DNA from: Parachlamydiales bacterium
GTDB taxonomy: Bacteria > Chlamydiota > Chlamydiia > Chlamydiales > Rhabdochlamydiaceae
DNA length: 64,000 nucleotides
Direction: 5' to 3'
Assembly: GCA_023265455.1 (NCBI GenBank)
Contig: JAHFTQ010000003.1
Location: forward strand, 161,907-225,906
Shown here: piece after piece, positions 34,473 to 43,731 of the stretch
Numbering within the stretch: position 1 is the stretch's first letter
How the letters are laid out: each line of letters opens with the position of its first letter
Notes under the pieces: model-generated
Database searches by the model: none
What the model was told of the DNA's origin: nothing
What the model saw: only the letters and a program-made list of their open reading frames with translations
Made by a program: the position numbers and the translations under genes

Positions 34473-35843
34473 ATGCACGCAACATATTCATTAACAACTG
34501 CCCTAAGTAGCGGATCTCGGTATTTATGCAGTTTTTTATTTCACCCGAGTGATTCTCTTCCCTGGAGAATCGGGAAAATCGCAGGGTTAATATTTGCAAC
34601 TGTTTGTTTAAGAACCTGTTATAAAAAATTTCAAGCCACCGATACAGCTTCAACGAAACCCTCACCACCCCCTCCTGTGCAGCCAAGTCCGCTGGAGGCC
34701 GAAATTGAAGAGCCACCTCTTCCAACGCAGCCAGGTCCGCTGAAGGACAACATTGAAACGTTACTCTTAACTCCCCACATCTTGAAGGATATGCCTCATG
34801 CAAACCGTGGGAAAATAGCCGTCTATTTTCCCACGCAATTTCCTATGATAGTTCTTAAAGAAGCGGGCTATGATTGTGAAAGCCGTTTAAAGCAAATGGA
34901 AGTTGCACGAAACATTTGCAAAGAGATTGAAAATGGGTCGACTCTTTTAGTGATCCCCCAATCTTTGGGAGTTGCAAATGAGCAGTATCTGATTGAAGAG
35001 CGGCTTCCCCTCCAACATATTAATGACCTTGCACAACAAGAATTATATTGCCAACATCAAAAGGAGTTAGGGCCGACTATTCATGCGATGACACATTTTA
35101 TACTTCGCTCTCATTTAGGAGACTTGATAGCGATAGGCAATGGTTTCCCTCGGGGTTACCGGAGCCCACGGTATGATAATATCCCCTTTTTTATGACAAG
35201 TAAAGGAATAAGAATTGGGTTGACTGATCTGCAGTATATGAAAGAAGCTTCCAAAGAACCTCAAATTGGAACCCTTGCAACGTTGGTTTACATCTATCCT
35301 TATCATAAAGACACCATATTAAAAGCTGCTGCTTCTTATTTTTCTCAGGACCAACTTACCTCGATTGCAGAGACGCTAAATGATCAAGAAAAGAAAGGCA
35401 GGGAATTACTCCGCATCTGTTACTGGGACTTACAAGCGCATCTTGAGAATCATCGGGGTCGTAAGATCAGCATCTCAAGGGAAATCAAGCAGGCTATTAT
35501 TAAAGAGATTGATGCAGAAATTAAGACAAGCTCTCCAGAAAATGGCATGATATTAACACCTGAAGAAAAAAAAGACATTTCAAATATCTTAGATGAAATC
35601 GTAGAAGTTTTAAATGAAATAAAAACACGTGGTAAGGGTCCAGCGTATAGATTTAACACAGCTGCTTTTGACAAAATAGAAAACACCCTGAGTTATTACG
35701 AATTTGAGCGAACCCTTTTCCCTCGAAAAATTCTTAAGGGTGATGGCACTAATTTAACCTATTATTTGCTCCAAAAGTTAGAAAAACATAGGGCAATCTA
35801 TGGCTGTAGCATAGTAGGATCTAACGCAACTTTAGTCGATTAG
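34473..35843 (+). CDS. Membrane-anchored protein with possible kinase-like domain, unknown
   Basis: Residues 30-50 of this 456-residue protein are a hydrophobic segment. A proline-rich linker follows with two copies of P-P-x-Q-P-x-P-L-E/K-x-x-I-E (about 62-95). The main domain (100-300) has HAMTHFILRSHLGDLIAIGNGFPRGYRSPRYDNIPFF and later KGIRIGLTDLQYM. This layout recalls the HxD...N and DFG-like segments of kinase-fold proteins, but the catalytic motifs are not canonical. The rest is helical. A host-directed effector is possible. Confidence 0.7.
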   Translation: MHATYSLTTALSSGSRYLCSFLFHPSDSLPWRIGKIAGLIFATVCLRTCYKKFQATDTASTKPSPPPPVQPSPLEAEIEEPPLPTQPGPLKDNIETLLLTPHILKDMPHANRGKIAVYFPTQFPMIVLKEAGYDCESRLKQMEVARNICKEIENGSTLLVIPQSLGVANEQYLIEERLPLQHINDLAQQELYCQHQKELGPTIHAMTHFILRSHLGDLIAIGNGFPRGYRSPRYDNIPFFMTSKGIRIGLTDLQYMKEASKEPQIGTLATLVYIYPYHKDTILKAAASYFSQDQLTSIAETLNDQEKKGRELLRICYWDLQAHLENHRGRKISISREIKQAIIKEIDAEIKTSSPENGMILTPEEKKDISNILDEIVEVLNEIKTRGKGPAYRFNTAAFDKIENTLSYYEFERTLFPRKILKGDGTNLTYYLLQKLEKHRAIYGCSIVGSNATLVD

Positions 35844-35853
35844 AGGCGAAGCT

Positions 35854-37728
35854 CTAATGATTCTGGGTAGCCTCAATATGCTTGAGGTTATGCATCGCCA
35901 TAATCGCACCGACTATAGCTTTCTCGCAACCTTCTATAAGCCGATGAATGCGATGATGTTTTGCAAATGCACACCATTCGGTCAAAAATTTGCCTTGATC
36001 TTGGATATAAAGGGATAGCCGGTCTTCAGATTCCACTAATCGTGCAGCCATATCGGCGATCTGGCCCACGAATGTCTCTAATAGAAAACTAAAACCTACA
36101 GGAGACGAAGGCTTCTCGTGTACTAGTTTTTCATAAGCGTATTTTAACCAATCATTAAGCACACCCCACTCCAAAGGGAACTTTATAGTGATGTTCCCAA
36201 GTGGTTTTTTCCATAGGAGCCCCCTAGCTGCTGCGGTCAGTTCAGAAGATTGGCTCTCTGAGATGTACTGAAATAACAGTTTAAAATCGTTGAGATCACC
36301 TTTTCCATAAATAGAGGGTTCAGAGCAAATTTTTTCGATTTCAGGGATGAGAATTGGCTGTATGCAAGCCTTTTTGAGCTCAGGGATTTGATGCACACAA
36401 GCAATTTTCCATAACCATGCCCCATCACCTACCGGAATTTGATTTACAATGTGTTTAATCAGTTGATCTTTAAATGTCTGCATTAGATTTGTCTGTTGCT
36501 TTAACCAGCTCAACTGCGAACTGCAATAATGGCTAAGAATCAAACAATCTAACAGCACCATTAAAGGCGCATTGTAGTGAGGATGTAGGCTTATTTTTTT
36601 CATGCAGTCTATACAGCCTTCTAAAAGCTCGACGGATTGCTCTTTAAGAGCTATATGAAGGATTTTGATCAAATACTGCACTCTCGCGACGAAGGGGGGT
36701 GGGTTTGCCCCTTTAAAGTCTCCACTCTTAAAATACTCTACAAGCAGACCCTCTGGTGCATCATACAAAGTTGGATCAGAAAAATGTGTATCGACCGTAA
36801 TGTGATTTTCAATGGCTTCGATTTCAGAGCGAAATCTCTCTTGGAAATTCTTCTTACTAAAGGGAACACTTTCCAAATTGAGAGTCATGCCCTTCAGCTT
36901 CTCAGAATGGATGAGCGCATCTTTCAACTCCTGATCTTCATATTTATCAGCAAGGGCAAGAGCTAAACTGAAATCATCAGCCGTAACATTTTCTAAACGC
37001 TCAAGACTGCACTGTTCCAGATAAGGCAGGCCGAAATAACGGGCAAGTCTTGTTAAATCATCAATTTGATAGATAGAAAGCATCTCTGGCTCCGGCTTTT
37101 CTCTCAAATAGTCTATCAACAAATCCCAACTTGCCTGGTCTATATTATCATCTTTTGGGACAATCGTTTTGTCTACTTTTGCAAATTGGGTCTCGAACAT
37201 TTGATGAAAATAACGAGATTTAGTTGCGATTAAAATGGCTGGGATCTCACTAACCGAACCTTTGAGTTTTAAAGCACAAGAAGGGGTCGTGTGGTGTGCA
37301 AAAGCATTCACATGAGCCGGTAAAGAACTAAGCCCAGGATGACCCTTACACCAGGTAACAACCATTTTTCTAGGAGATACCGCTCTATCAACGTATTTAA
37401 TTTCAATTCCGTAATTTTGGTAAAGGAGTCGGGCTATGACATCCAAGTAAGGCGTAGTGAGATTAGGACTAGGTAGCGACATCTCCGATTTTTGCGAATC
37501 TAGCGAAATCATGCAGGTTTCGGAACCTTGCTTGCAAATCTCATGCACGACGCTCTTGACTACTTTTCCAACAAAATGCCCCAGTTCGATAGTTAACTTG
37601 GCATGGTGTGCGATGGAGTCATTGTTGACAACGTTTTGGAGCGGTATCTCTATCAAACTCGCTAGTAGACTATCTACTTTTGGGCCAGTATATTTGACAT
37701 TAGCATTAAAAAGGATGAAATTTGTCAT
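35854..37728 (-). CDS. BTB/POZ-domain protein, putative host-ubiquitin effector
   Basis: This 624-residue protein has a eukaryote-like BTB domain at about residues 150-248 (EIPAILIATKSRYFHQMF, ...LLIDYLRE..., LARYFGLPYLEQCSLERL). A BACK-like helix (DDFSLALALADKYEDQELKDALI) and a long helical C-terminal part follow. BTB proteins recruit substrates to Cullin-3 E3 ligases in eukaryotes, and amoeba-associated chlamydiae are known to encode many. ATG at 37728 is preferred over GTG at 37734 because GAGG lies at proper spacing only for the former. No secretion signal is recognisable by eye. Confidence 0.8.
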   Translation of the reverse strand: MTNFILFNANVKYTGPKVDSLLASLIEIPLQNVVNNDSIAHHAKLTIELGHFVGKVVKSVVHEICKQGSETCMISLDSQKSEMSLPSPNLTTPYLDVIARLLYQNYGIEIKYVDRAVSPRKMVVTWCKGHPGLSSLPAHVNAFAHHTTPSCALKLKGSVSEIPAILIATKSRYFHQMFETQFAKVDKTIVPKDDNIDQASWDLLIDYLREKPEPEMLSIYQIDDLTRLARYFGLPYLEQCSLERLENVTADDFSLALALADKYEDQELKDALIHSEKLKGMTLNLESVPFSKKNFQERFRSEIEAIENHITVDTHFSDPTLYDAPEGLLVEYFKSGDFKGANPPPFVARVQYLIKILHIALKEQSVELLEGCIDCMKKISLHPHYNAPLMVLLDCLILSHYCSSQLSWLKQQTNLMQTFKDQLIKHIVNQIPVGDGAWLWKIACVHQIPELKKACIQPILIPEIEKICSEPSIYGKGDLNDFKLLFQYISESQSSELTAAARGLLWKKPLGNITIKFPLEWGVLNDWLKYAYEKLVHEKPSSPVGFSFLLETFVGQIADMAARLVESEDRLSLYIQDQGKFLTEWCAFAKHHRIHRLIEGCEKAIVGAIMAMHNLKHIEATQNH

Positions 37729-37776
37729 AAGCACCTCACTGTCGAGTAAGGAGATTATCTTTTGCAGAAATTTGAG

Positions 37777-39105
37777 TCAACGGACGAATTCCCTAATGAT
37801 TCTAGGAATCTGTTCGATCATGTAGAACGGAATCGACAAAATATCGTCGTGTAAGGAAAACGGAACTTCTGAGATACGGACCCCAACGGGAGATTTTTTT
37901 TCTGATTGAAAAATTCGAAGCGATCGTAAAGATCCAGCAGCTTTAGCTTTCACCTCAATAGGAATGATTGACGAGTCAACGGCAATTAAGTAGTCAACCT
38001 CAGCTGTGCTGCTTTTTTCTTCCCTTGTCCAAGCAAAGAGTGTATTGCTTTCTCTTTTCCCCATGTAAGCCAGCAACTCCTGGCCGACAAACTGTTCAGC
38101 CAAAGCTCCCTTATTGACGAGAAGCAGATCTTGTTTAAACAAAAGCTCTAGATCTAGATTGCAAGCTTGTTTAACGAGCCCTACATCTAAAAAAAGAATC
38201 TTGAATTTTTTTTCATTGCTATGCGAGATCATAGGTAGGCCAGCACCTGACGTTGCATAGACAAGAATAATCAGACCCGCATCGCAGAGTTTTTTCAGGG
38301 CATTTTTCAATGTCGCATGGGCTGTATCAGGATCTAAAGCTGTATATTTGAGCCACCCGCCAATTAAACCAGGCGCCTTTGTGAAGATCGTTTCGAGGTG
38401 CGTATGCGGCATGCGGCGGGCATATTTACCAAAATCTTTTCTAAATCCCAGCAAAATATCGGCCTGGAGATTTTGGCACTGAGCTAAGCTTTTAGATGTC
38501 AGATACTTTGATATCACTGCCGGCATACCGCCCAGGATATAATATTCACGCACTAAAGATAGCAGCCTTTCATGAACGACTTGCTCAATGGTATCCCCTA
38601 CGTGAACCGTGTTTAGGTAATTTCTCAACTTAGCATTGCCTGAAGCTTCGAGATATTCACCAAAGGAAAGGGGCCTTAAATACATGAATTGAATGCGACC
38701 GACCGGCATCTTAAAATTATCATTATTCAACACAAACTCAAGTAAAGAGCCCGCTCCTATGATGTGAAGCGCAGGCATCTGTTCCTTGAAATACCGAAGA
38801 GCCATAATCGCCTCAGGACATTCTTGGATTTCATCGAGAAATAAAAGAGTCGAGCCTGCTTGAATGGTGACTCCTGTGAGGAGCTCAATCAAGTCGATAA
38901 TTTTTTGAGGCTCCAGTGTTTGAAAACATCTCTTATACTCAGGGTGCTGTTCAAAATTGAGAATGACACATTGATTAAACTCTTCCCTACCAAATTTTTC
39001 AACGGTGAAGCTTTTCCCTACCTGGCGAGCTCCCCTTAGGAGAAGCGGCATACGACCTTCCTGATTTTTCCATTCCCGCAGATCAGCCTCAAGATCCCTT
39101 TTCAT
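37777..39105 (-). CDS. AAA-type ATPase with C-terminal DUF4143
   Basis: This 442-residue protein has an N-terminal P-loop domain with LLRGARQVGKSFTVEKFG (Walker A, about 22-39), LFLDEIQECPEAI (Walker B, about 88) and a sensor-like IIGAGSLLEF. The C-terminal half (LAEQFVGQELLAY ... EVDYLIAVDSSIIPIEVKA) has the DUF4143 / nuclease-like D-x-x-E-x-K pattern. Such genes are widespread and patchily distributed; their function is unclear. It lies 48 bp upstream of the BTB gene on the same strand. Confidence 0.9.
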   Translation of the reverse strand: MKRDLEADLREWKNQEGRMPLLLRGARQVGKSFTVEKFGREEFNQCVILNFEQHPEYKRCFQTLEPQKIIDLIELLTGVTIQAGSTLLFLDEIQECPEAIMALRYFKEQMPALHIIGAGSLLEFVLNNDNFKMPVGRIQFMYLRPLSFGEYLEASGNAKLRNYLNTVHVGDTIEQVVHERLLSLVREYYILGGMPAVISKYLTSKSLAQCQNLQADILLGFRKDFGKYARRMPHTHLETIFTKAPGLIGGWLKYTALDPDTAHATLKNALKKLCDAGLIILVYATSGAGLPMISHSNEKKFKILFLDVGLVKQACNLDLELLFKQDLLLVNKGALAEQFVGQELLAYMGKRESNTLFAWTREEKSSTAEVDYLIAVDSSIIPIEVKAKAAGSLRSLRIFQSEKKSPVGVRISEVPFSLHDDILSIPFYMIEQIPRIIREFVR

Positions 39106-39145
39106 GAGATAGTCCTTTTTACCTGTAATATTAGCATTCAGCTTG

Positions 39146-39200
39146 GGTTTTTACAAGGCAATTTCCACTAGCTGATGTGGTTTTTACAAGGCAATTTCCA
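39146..39200. repeat. Two direct 22-bp repeats upstream of the DUF4143 gene
   Basis: GGTTTTTACAAGGCAATTTC-CA occurs at 39146-39167 and 39179-39200, 33 bases apart start to start. They lie in the divergent gap between the DUF4143 ATPase and the 39294 ATPase and could bind a regulator. Only two units are present, so this is not a CRISPR array. Confidence 0.7.
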
Positions 39201-39293
39201 TAACATGCTTATTATGTACAAGTTAATAAAACAAATCCATTTATAGATGTTTAGTTTGTTTTACTGTATTATTTCAGTCTAAATGGAGAATTT

Positions 39294-41249
39294 ATGGCTA
39301 TTTTAATTGCACCAACTTCTATTTTCCTAGAAGATGGATTAAGACATAGAACTCTTTCTCTGATTCAAAAAGCTCAGAGTATTCAAATGAGCTCTTTAGA
39401 TGATGTTAAAGGAATTGTTAAAGACGCCCTTGCTTACCTAGCAGATCACCCTCATGCAGAGCTTGAAGGGCTGCTTCAAGACAAACTCAAAGGTCAATCA
39501 AAAGACGACTTTTTAAAGCTTATAGAGTCTCAGAATCTAGAAACGCGATTGAGCATGCTAAGAACTTACCATAAAATCATCGGTTTGGATCAGTTAAAAA
39601 CTTGGGCTGGGGTGTCAGACAAGCCATTAGGTGAACTTGTTACAAATGTAGCGCTCTGTGTCCCTGAGAGCGTTCCTGAATCAGCTCGTATTCTAAAATC
39701 GATTTCGATCCCTCTTCTTCCTCATATCAAGCGATATTCTTACATTTTATGGAAAAATTTTAAGTGGCTTGCAGTCGTCCCCGTAGGAATGATAACAGCA
39801 ACTGCTAATCAGCTTCTGTTACACGAACGCGACAGCGCTGAAAGTATTGAAGGCGCAAAATATGCATATAGCGATAGACGCGCTGCAGTTAAATCGTTAG
39901 TTGAGGCGTGGGAATACTACAGGAGTTTTTTCCCGGGTTTTAAAAGGGGTACTTTACTCGCTTTAAGCGGCGTAACGGTTTATGGAGGGCTTTACTTTTA
40001 TTTTAAGGACAAACTTAAGCTGGGCATGTCCGATTCAATTGACTATAACAGCGTTTTCACAAACGTCAATGAAAACATCGTGAAAGGCAAAATCAAAAAA
40101 GGCATCGATAGAATCGCAGAAAAAACCCAATTAATCCAATGTTGGAAAGAGATTTTAGGTCAAAAATTTCGCATTCCTTTCCTGACAGGCCCCACTGGCG
40201 CTGGAAAAACACAATTTGTGGAAAATTTTGCCTACTCCTGTGTTTACGATAAAAGATTCCCCTTCTATGGGACAACTGTTTTTGTGGTTAATACAGCTAA
40301 ACTTTTGCAAAAAAAGAGCCTGCTTAATGACATGTTCTTTTCCATAGGAGAAAACACAGACAAATATATTTTATTTTTCGATGAAGTCCATAATGCCTCT
40401 AATAATAAAACTGACCTTATAGAGCTTTTTAAAACAGAAATTCTGAATGCCAATGTCCGTTGTGTAATGGCAACGACGACTGACGAGTATAAAAAATTCA
40501 TTGCTTCCAACACGGCATTTGTTTCTCGACTTCGCCCTATTGAAATCAACCCCTTTGATGATCAGCAAACGAAAAATTTACTCCTCGAAGAAACATTGTC
40601 TCTCACTCATCAGCAGACAGTTGAAATAACCTCCGACGCTTATGGCGCTATCATAGAGACGGCAAAAACACATTCCCAATACAAAAAATTCTTCAATCCC
40701 CGCAAATCCCTTCACATTTGGCAAGAGTCCCTCAGTGCAGTCAGTTCCTGGGCTCCAAAGAAATTGAGTATGGAATTGCAAACAGAGGAAAACAACCTCA
40801 GAGCGCTTAAAGTCGAATGTTACCAAAAATATGATGCAAATCCTGACTGGAGTGTTAGCGTAGAAGGCATGAAAAAACTTTCTGAGCTAAAAACATCTAA
40901 GACAAAAGTTGAGGATTTAACCAAGAAGATCGGTGAACAGAGCCAACTTCACGAGGAAATCCTGCATCTCCAAACCGTTGTATCTGAATATCGCTCTCAA
41001 AGGGATCGACAGATAGATCGCTTATCTAAAGATAAGCGCTCAGTCAGTGACCAAAAACAGTATCTCTGGACACAATATGTGGTCATCCCCGAGCTTTTTA
41101 AAATCATTCAGGCAAAACGAGATGACTTTAAAACGAGATTTGAAGAAGAGATCCCCTTAAAAATTGACGCTGAGTTTGTCAAAGCTCATTTTAAGGAGAT
41201 CTCGCCCGTTCTAGTAAATCAGCAAGAGAGCGAAGACGAAAGCGAATAG
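39294..41249 (+). CDS. ClpB/ClpA D1-like AAA+ ATPase with membrane segments
   Basis: Hydrophobic stretches of this 651-residue protein around 155-175 and 220-235 precede one AAA domain. That domain has Walker A LTGPTGAGKTQF (about 298), Walker B YILFFDEVHNA (about 358) and MATTTDEYKKFI (about 391), which resembles the ATTxxEYxKxI sensor region of Clp D1 domains. A coiled coil (about 490-600) follows, reminiscent of the ClpB middle domain. No ClpB N-domain or second ATPase domain is present. GGAG before the ATG supports the start. Its 3' end overlaps atpK on the other strand by 39 bases. Confidence 0.83.
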   Translation: MAILIAPTSIFLEDGLRHRTLSLIQKAQSIQMSSLDDVKGIVKDALAYLADHPHAELEGLLQDKLKGQSKDDFLKLIESQNLETRLSMLRTYHKIIGLDQLKTWAGVSDKPLGELVTNVALCVPESVPESARILKSISIPLLPHIKRYSYILWKNFKWLAVVPVGMITATANQLLLHERDSAESIEGAKYAYSDRRAAVKSLVEAWEYYRSFFPGFKRGTLLALSGVTVYGGLYFYFKDKLKLGMSDSIDYNSVFTNVNENIVKGKIKKGIDRIAEKTQLIQCWKEILGQKFRIPFLTGPTGAGKTQFVENFAYSCVYDKRFPFYGTTVFVVNTAKLLQKKSLLNDMFFSIGENTDKYILFFDEVHNASNNKTDLIELFKTEILNANVRCVMATTTDEYKKFIASNTAFVSRLRPIEINPFDDQQTKNLLLEETLSLTHQQTVEITSDAYGAIIETAKTHSQYKKFFNPRKSLHIWQESLSAVSSWAPKKLSMELQTEENNLRALKVECYQKYDANPDWSVSVEGMKKLSELKTSKTKVEDLTKKIGEQSQLHEEILHLQTVVSEYRSQRDRQIDRLSKDKRSVSDQKQYLWTQYVVIPELFKIIQAKRDDFKTRFEEEIPLKIDAEFVKAHFKEISPVLVNQQESEDESE

Positions 41250-41636
41250 GGAAAATGATTCCACGATTCCGAGGGCTGCAAAGCACTTGCCGATGATGGC
41301 CGGTTGCTTGGCAGAGGCTTGGATACCAGACGCTGCACACATCCCTTGGTAGATCGAAGAAAAAAGAAGAGCTAAGCCGACAGAGACGCCAATGCCGATC
41401 CCAGAGGCGGCAGAGAGAGTTCCAGCTTTAATGCTGTCGCGCATGAGGAGCATCAGAACGAATCCATAGATCGACTGAGAGGCCGCCATGGCTGACATTC
41501 CGATGAATTTTCCGTGGTTTTCTTCGACACGGCTCATCACCGCGTGAGAGGCCATCGCACCGATACCGCAACCAACTGAGCTACCGATACAACCAAGGCC
41601 CAGGACCAATGCGGGTCCTATCATTCCATAATCCAT
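41211..41636 (-). CDS. atpK: V-type ATP synthase subunit K (membrane ring proteolipid)
   Basis: This 141-residue subunit has two related hydrophobic hairpins (ALVLGLGCIGSSVGCGIGAMA ... and ASGIGIGVSVGLALLFSSIYQG) forming the ion-translocating ring. The start at 41636 (MDYGMIGPALVLG) is supported by AGGAGA at correct spacing; the open frame upstream of it is the inserted repeat. It is the last gene of the operon, separated from atpI by a 166-bp hairpin element. The 3' end overlaps the convergent AAA gene. Confidence 0.93.
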   Translation of the reverse strand: MDYGMIGPALVLGLGCIGSSVGCGIGAMASHAVMSRVEENHGKFIGMSAMAASQSIYGFVLMLLMRDSIKAGTLSAASGIGIGVSVGLALLFSSIYQGMCAASGIQASAKQPAIIGKCFAALGIVESFSLFAFVFALLLIY

Positions 41637-41649
41637 ACTGTCTCCTATT

Positions 41650-41815
41650 GAGGTCGTTACAAAACTCCATTTGGGGCCAAATCCGCGCTTTTTGAGCAGG
41701 ATCCGAATTCCGCGCAAATCGCCTATTCTCATTCGAATATGTCAATTTGCGCGGAATGCGGCCCTGCTTAAAAATCATCGAATTTGGCCCCCAAAGCGAG
41801 TTCTGCAACGACCTC
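41650..41815. repeat. 166-bp hairpin MITE family, copy 2, inside the V-ATPase operon
   Basis: GAGGT...ACCTC termini are flanked by a perfect TATT duplication (41646-41649 and 41816-41819). The element's first base (minus-strand G) completes the TAG stop codon of atpI. The duplicated TATT on the other side keeps the AGGAGA ribosome site of atpK intact. Removing the element and one TATT restores an atpI stop that overlaps the atpK ribosome site. Confidence 0.92.
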
Positions 41816-43731
41816 TATTTAAATCTTAGTTTTTGGAGGGGTTTAAAGAGCCTGCCGCCTCCGTCAAAGCAATAATGATACCATTCAAGGAAATTAAGAC
41901 GAAGCCCGTGAACGATTCCCCCCATAAAACTCAGCAGCATATTGATGCAATGGCCGATTAAAATCACAATAAAGCCAAAGAAATACCCCATGGCGGAGCC
42001 CTCTTGGTTGAAGGTGCTGGCCATAATGGCACCGGCTAAACTCAAAGCGTAAAGACGTAAGTACGAAAGCACATCGGCAAAAACTTGGACCATATTGGTA
42101 ATTTCGCTGATCCCCTTCCACCTTCTTTGGATGAGAGCAGCGATGATTGCAAAACCGATGCCTCCGAAGAGAAGCTGCAATCCCACGACCCGTGCTGTAG
42201 GTCTATCAATCCACCCGAGAAATTCAGGAAGAATGGTTGCATTGAGAAGAGAAGGAAAGAAAAGATAACCGCCCACCATAAAAAAGATCCAGCCCAGGCC
42301 TGCAATATTGCGGCGTAGGTAACGCAGAAATCCTAAGGTGATATGGAGAATGCCCATGAGCAGCGTAAATTCAAGGATGAGGTTGCCAGAGAACTCTTCA
42401 ACGATTTGATACGAGGTGGTAGTCTTTTTTGTGACAGCCGACATTTTGAGCATCTCGTCCCCTGTCTGAGCTTTGTTGATCTCAGGGAATTTCATCACCC
42501 ACGTCCGATAGACATCGTCTTTCATTTTCAGGTGGTAATCGGCTTTGTTTTCAATGAGGTAGTATAAAAAAGACATGCGGGTCGGTAGACTGCCAGGCGT
42601 CAATTTAATCCCAAAATAAGAAGAAACTGAGATCCCCCACACGATGCAGGCAGAGGACAAGATGAATAACAGGCGAAGCATCCTTTTTTGCAGTCCTCGA
42701 AGGGCTGGAAATTTTTTCTTTAGATAAAACGCCAGCGCAAGAAAAATGAGCCCATACCCCGCATCTCCGACAATGACAGCAAAAAAGAGTCCAAAAAACC
42801 ACAAGACCCAAGAGGAGGGGTCTTTGTCTTCAGTCGAGGGAATATCGTAGATTTTAATGAGATCCTCACCAATGAGATGAGAGCCGCTGTTTTGAAGGCA
42901 GGTCGGAACCTTGTCGTCTTTATCAATCAACACTTGCTCAACATGAACATTCAGAGTTTTGACCAACTCAAAAAGGATAGAGACTTTATTCTTAGGCACC
43001 CAAGCCTCTATGAAAAAACAGGGCACGGAGAGAGGATAATTGACTTCTTTTTTTGCCCGGATGAGATTGTGCAAGTTGAGCTCTCCAACTAGCTCGTGTT
43101 GCAAAAATCCGATATGACCGGCGTAGTCTTTGAGTTCGGTCTCAAAACGTGCAATGGCATCTTCGACAAAATCGAGCCGGTCTTCCAGCTCACCTAAAGG
43201 TGCATCGATCCGCATCTCAATCATGCCGGGTAAAGAGAGAGGCTCTTTGCTAATTGTGATGAAATAGTCGAGGTCGTACTCTGTGCCGATGTAGACAATC
43301 TCAGGGGCAGAACTGAGGTTTTTTCCTGTTTTCATGCAAAAAAACTGAATCTTACGATTCCCCTTTTTTTCAATGGCATGAATGTCTTGCATGGAAAAGT
43401 CTCCAAAGGGAGAGACTCGAACGATTTCTGCATCTAAAACTCGCTTTTCCTCATAGAGCCTTTCAAGGTCTTCTTTCAGCTCAACTACACGCTCGGCCAC
43501 TTGCATGGCTAACAGAAGATCTCCTCCTCCTTGATAAGGCTCCCGCAGCGGCTGTTTCTTTAAAATTTTGATCCCGGAGAGAAGATTTTGAATGGTCACA
43601 GGGGTTTCAATGGACTTAGGAGTTCCCACCGAGATGAACTCTAAAAAACCCTGTTCTTGGGCCCCTTCAAAAAAAAGGTCCAGATCTTCTTTTGTTCCCA
43701 TCACAAAGTATTTGAAGATATCGGTGATCAC
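41815..43731 (-). CDS. atpI: V-type ATP synthase subunit I
   Basis: This 638-residue membrane stator subunit (homologue of subunit a) has a soluble N-terminal half with coiled coils. A C-terminal half with about seven transmembrane segments follows (WVLWFFGLFFAVIVGDAGYGLIFLALAFYL; ADVLSYLRLYALSLAGAIMA). The conserved LSYLRLYALSLA helix carries the essential arginine for proton/sodium movement. The start overlaps the atpD stop by four bases. Confidence 0.95.
   Translation of the reverse strand: MITDIFKYFVMGTKEDLDLFFEGAQEQGFLEFISVGTPKSIETPVTIQNLLSGIKILKKQPLREPYQGGGDLLLAMQVAERVVELKEDLERLYEEKRVLDAEIVRVSPFGDFSMQDIHAIEKKGNRKIQFFCMKTGKNLSSAPEIVYIGTEYDLDYFITISKEPLSLPGMIEMRIDAPLGELEDRLDFVEDAIARFETELKDYAGHIGFLQHELVGELNLHNLIRAKKEVNYPLSVPCFFIEAWVPKNKVSILFELVKTLNVHVEQVLIDKDDKVPTCLQNSGSHLIGEDLIKIYDIPSTEDKDPSSWVLWFFGLFFAVIVGDAGYGLIFLALAFYLKKKFPALRGLQKRMLRLLFILSSACIVWGISVSSYFGIKLTPGSLPTRMSFLYYLIENKADYHLKMKDDVYRTWVMKFPEINKAQTGDEMLKMSAVTKKTTTSYQIVEEFSGNLILEFTLLMGILHITLGFLRYLRRNIAGLGWIFFMVGGYLFFPSLLNATILPEFLGWIDRPTARVVGLQLLFGGIGFAIIAALIQRRWKGISEITNMVQVFADVLSYLRLYALSLAGAIMASTFNQEGSAMGYFFGFIVILIGHCINMLLSFMGGIVHGLRLNFLEWYHYCFDGGGRLFKPLQKLRFK

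Noticed and set aside
39146..39200. CRISPR array
   Set aside because: Only two repeat units with an 11-bp gap, and no cas genes anywhere in the window.
41637..41732. N-terminal extension of atpK in the same frame
   Set aside because: The extra 32 codons are MITE sequence; the ribosome site and family length support 41636.
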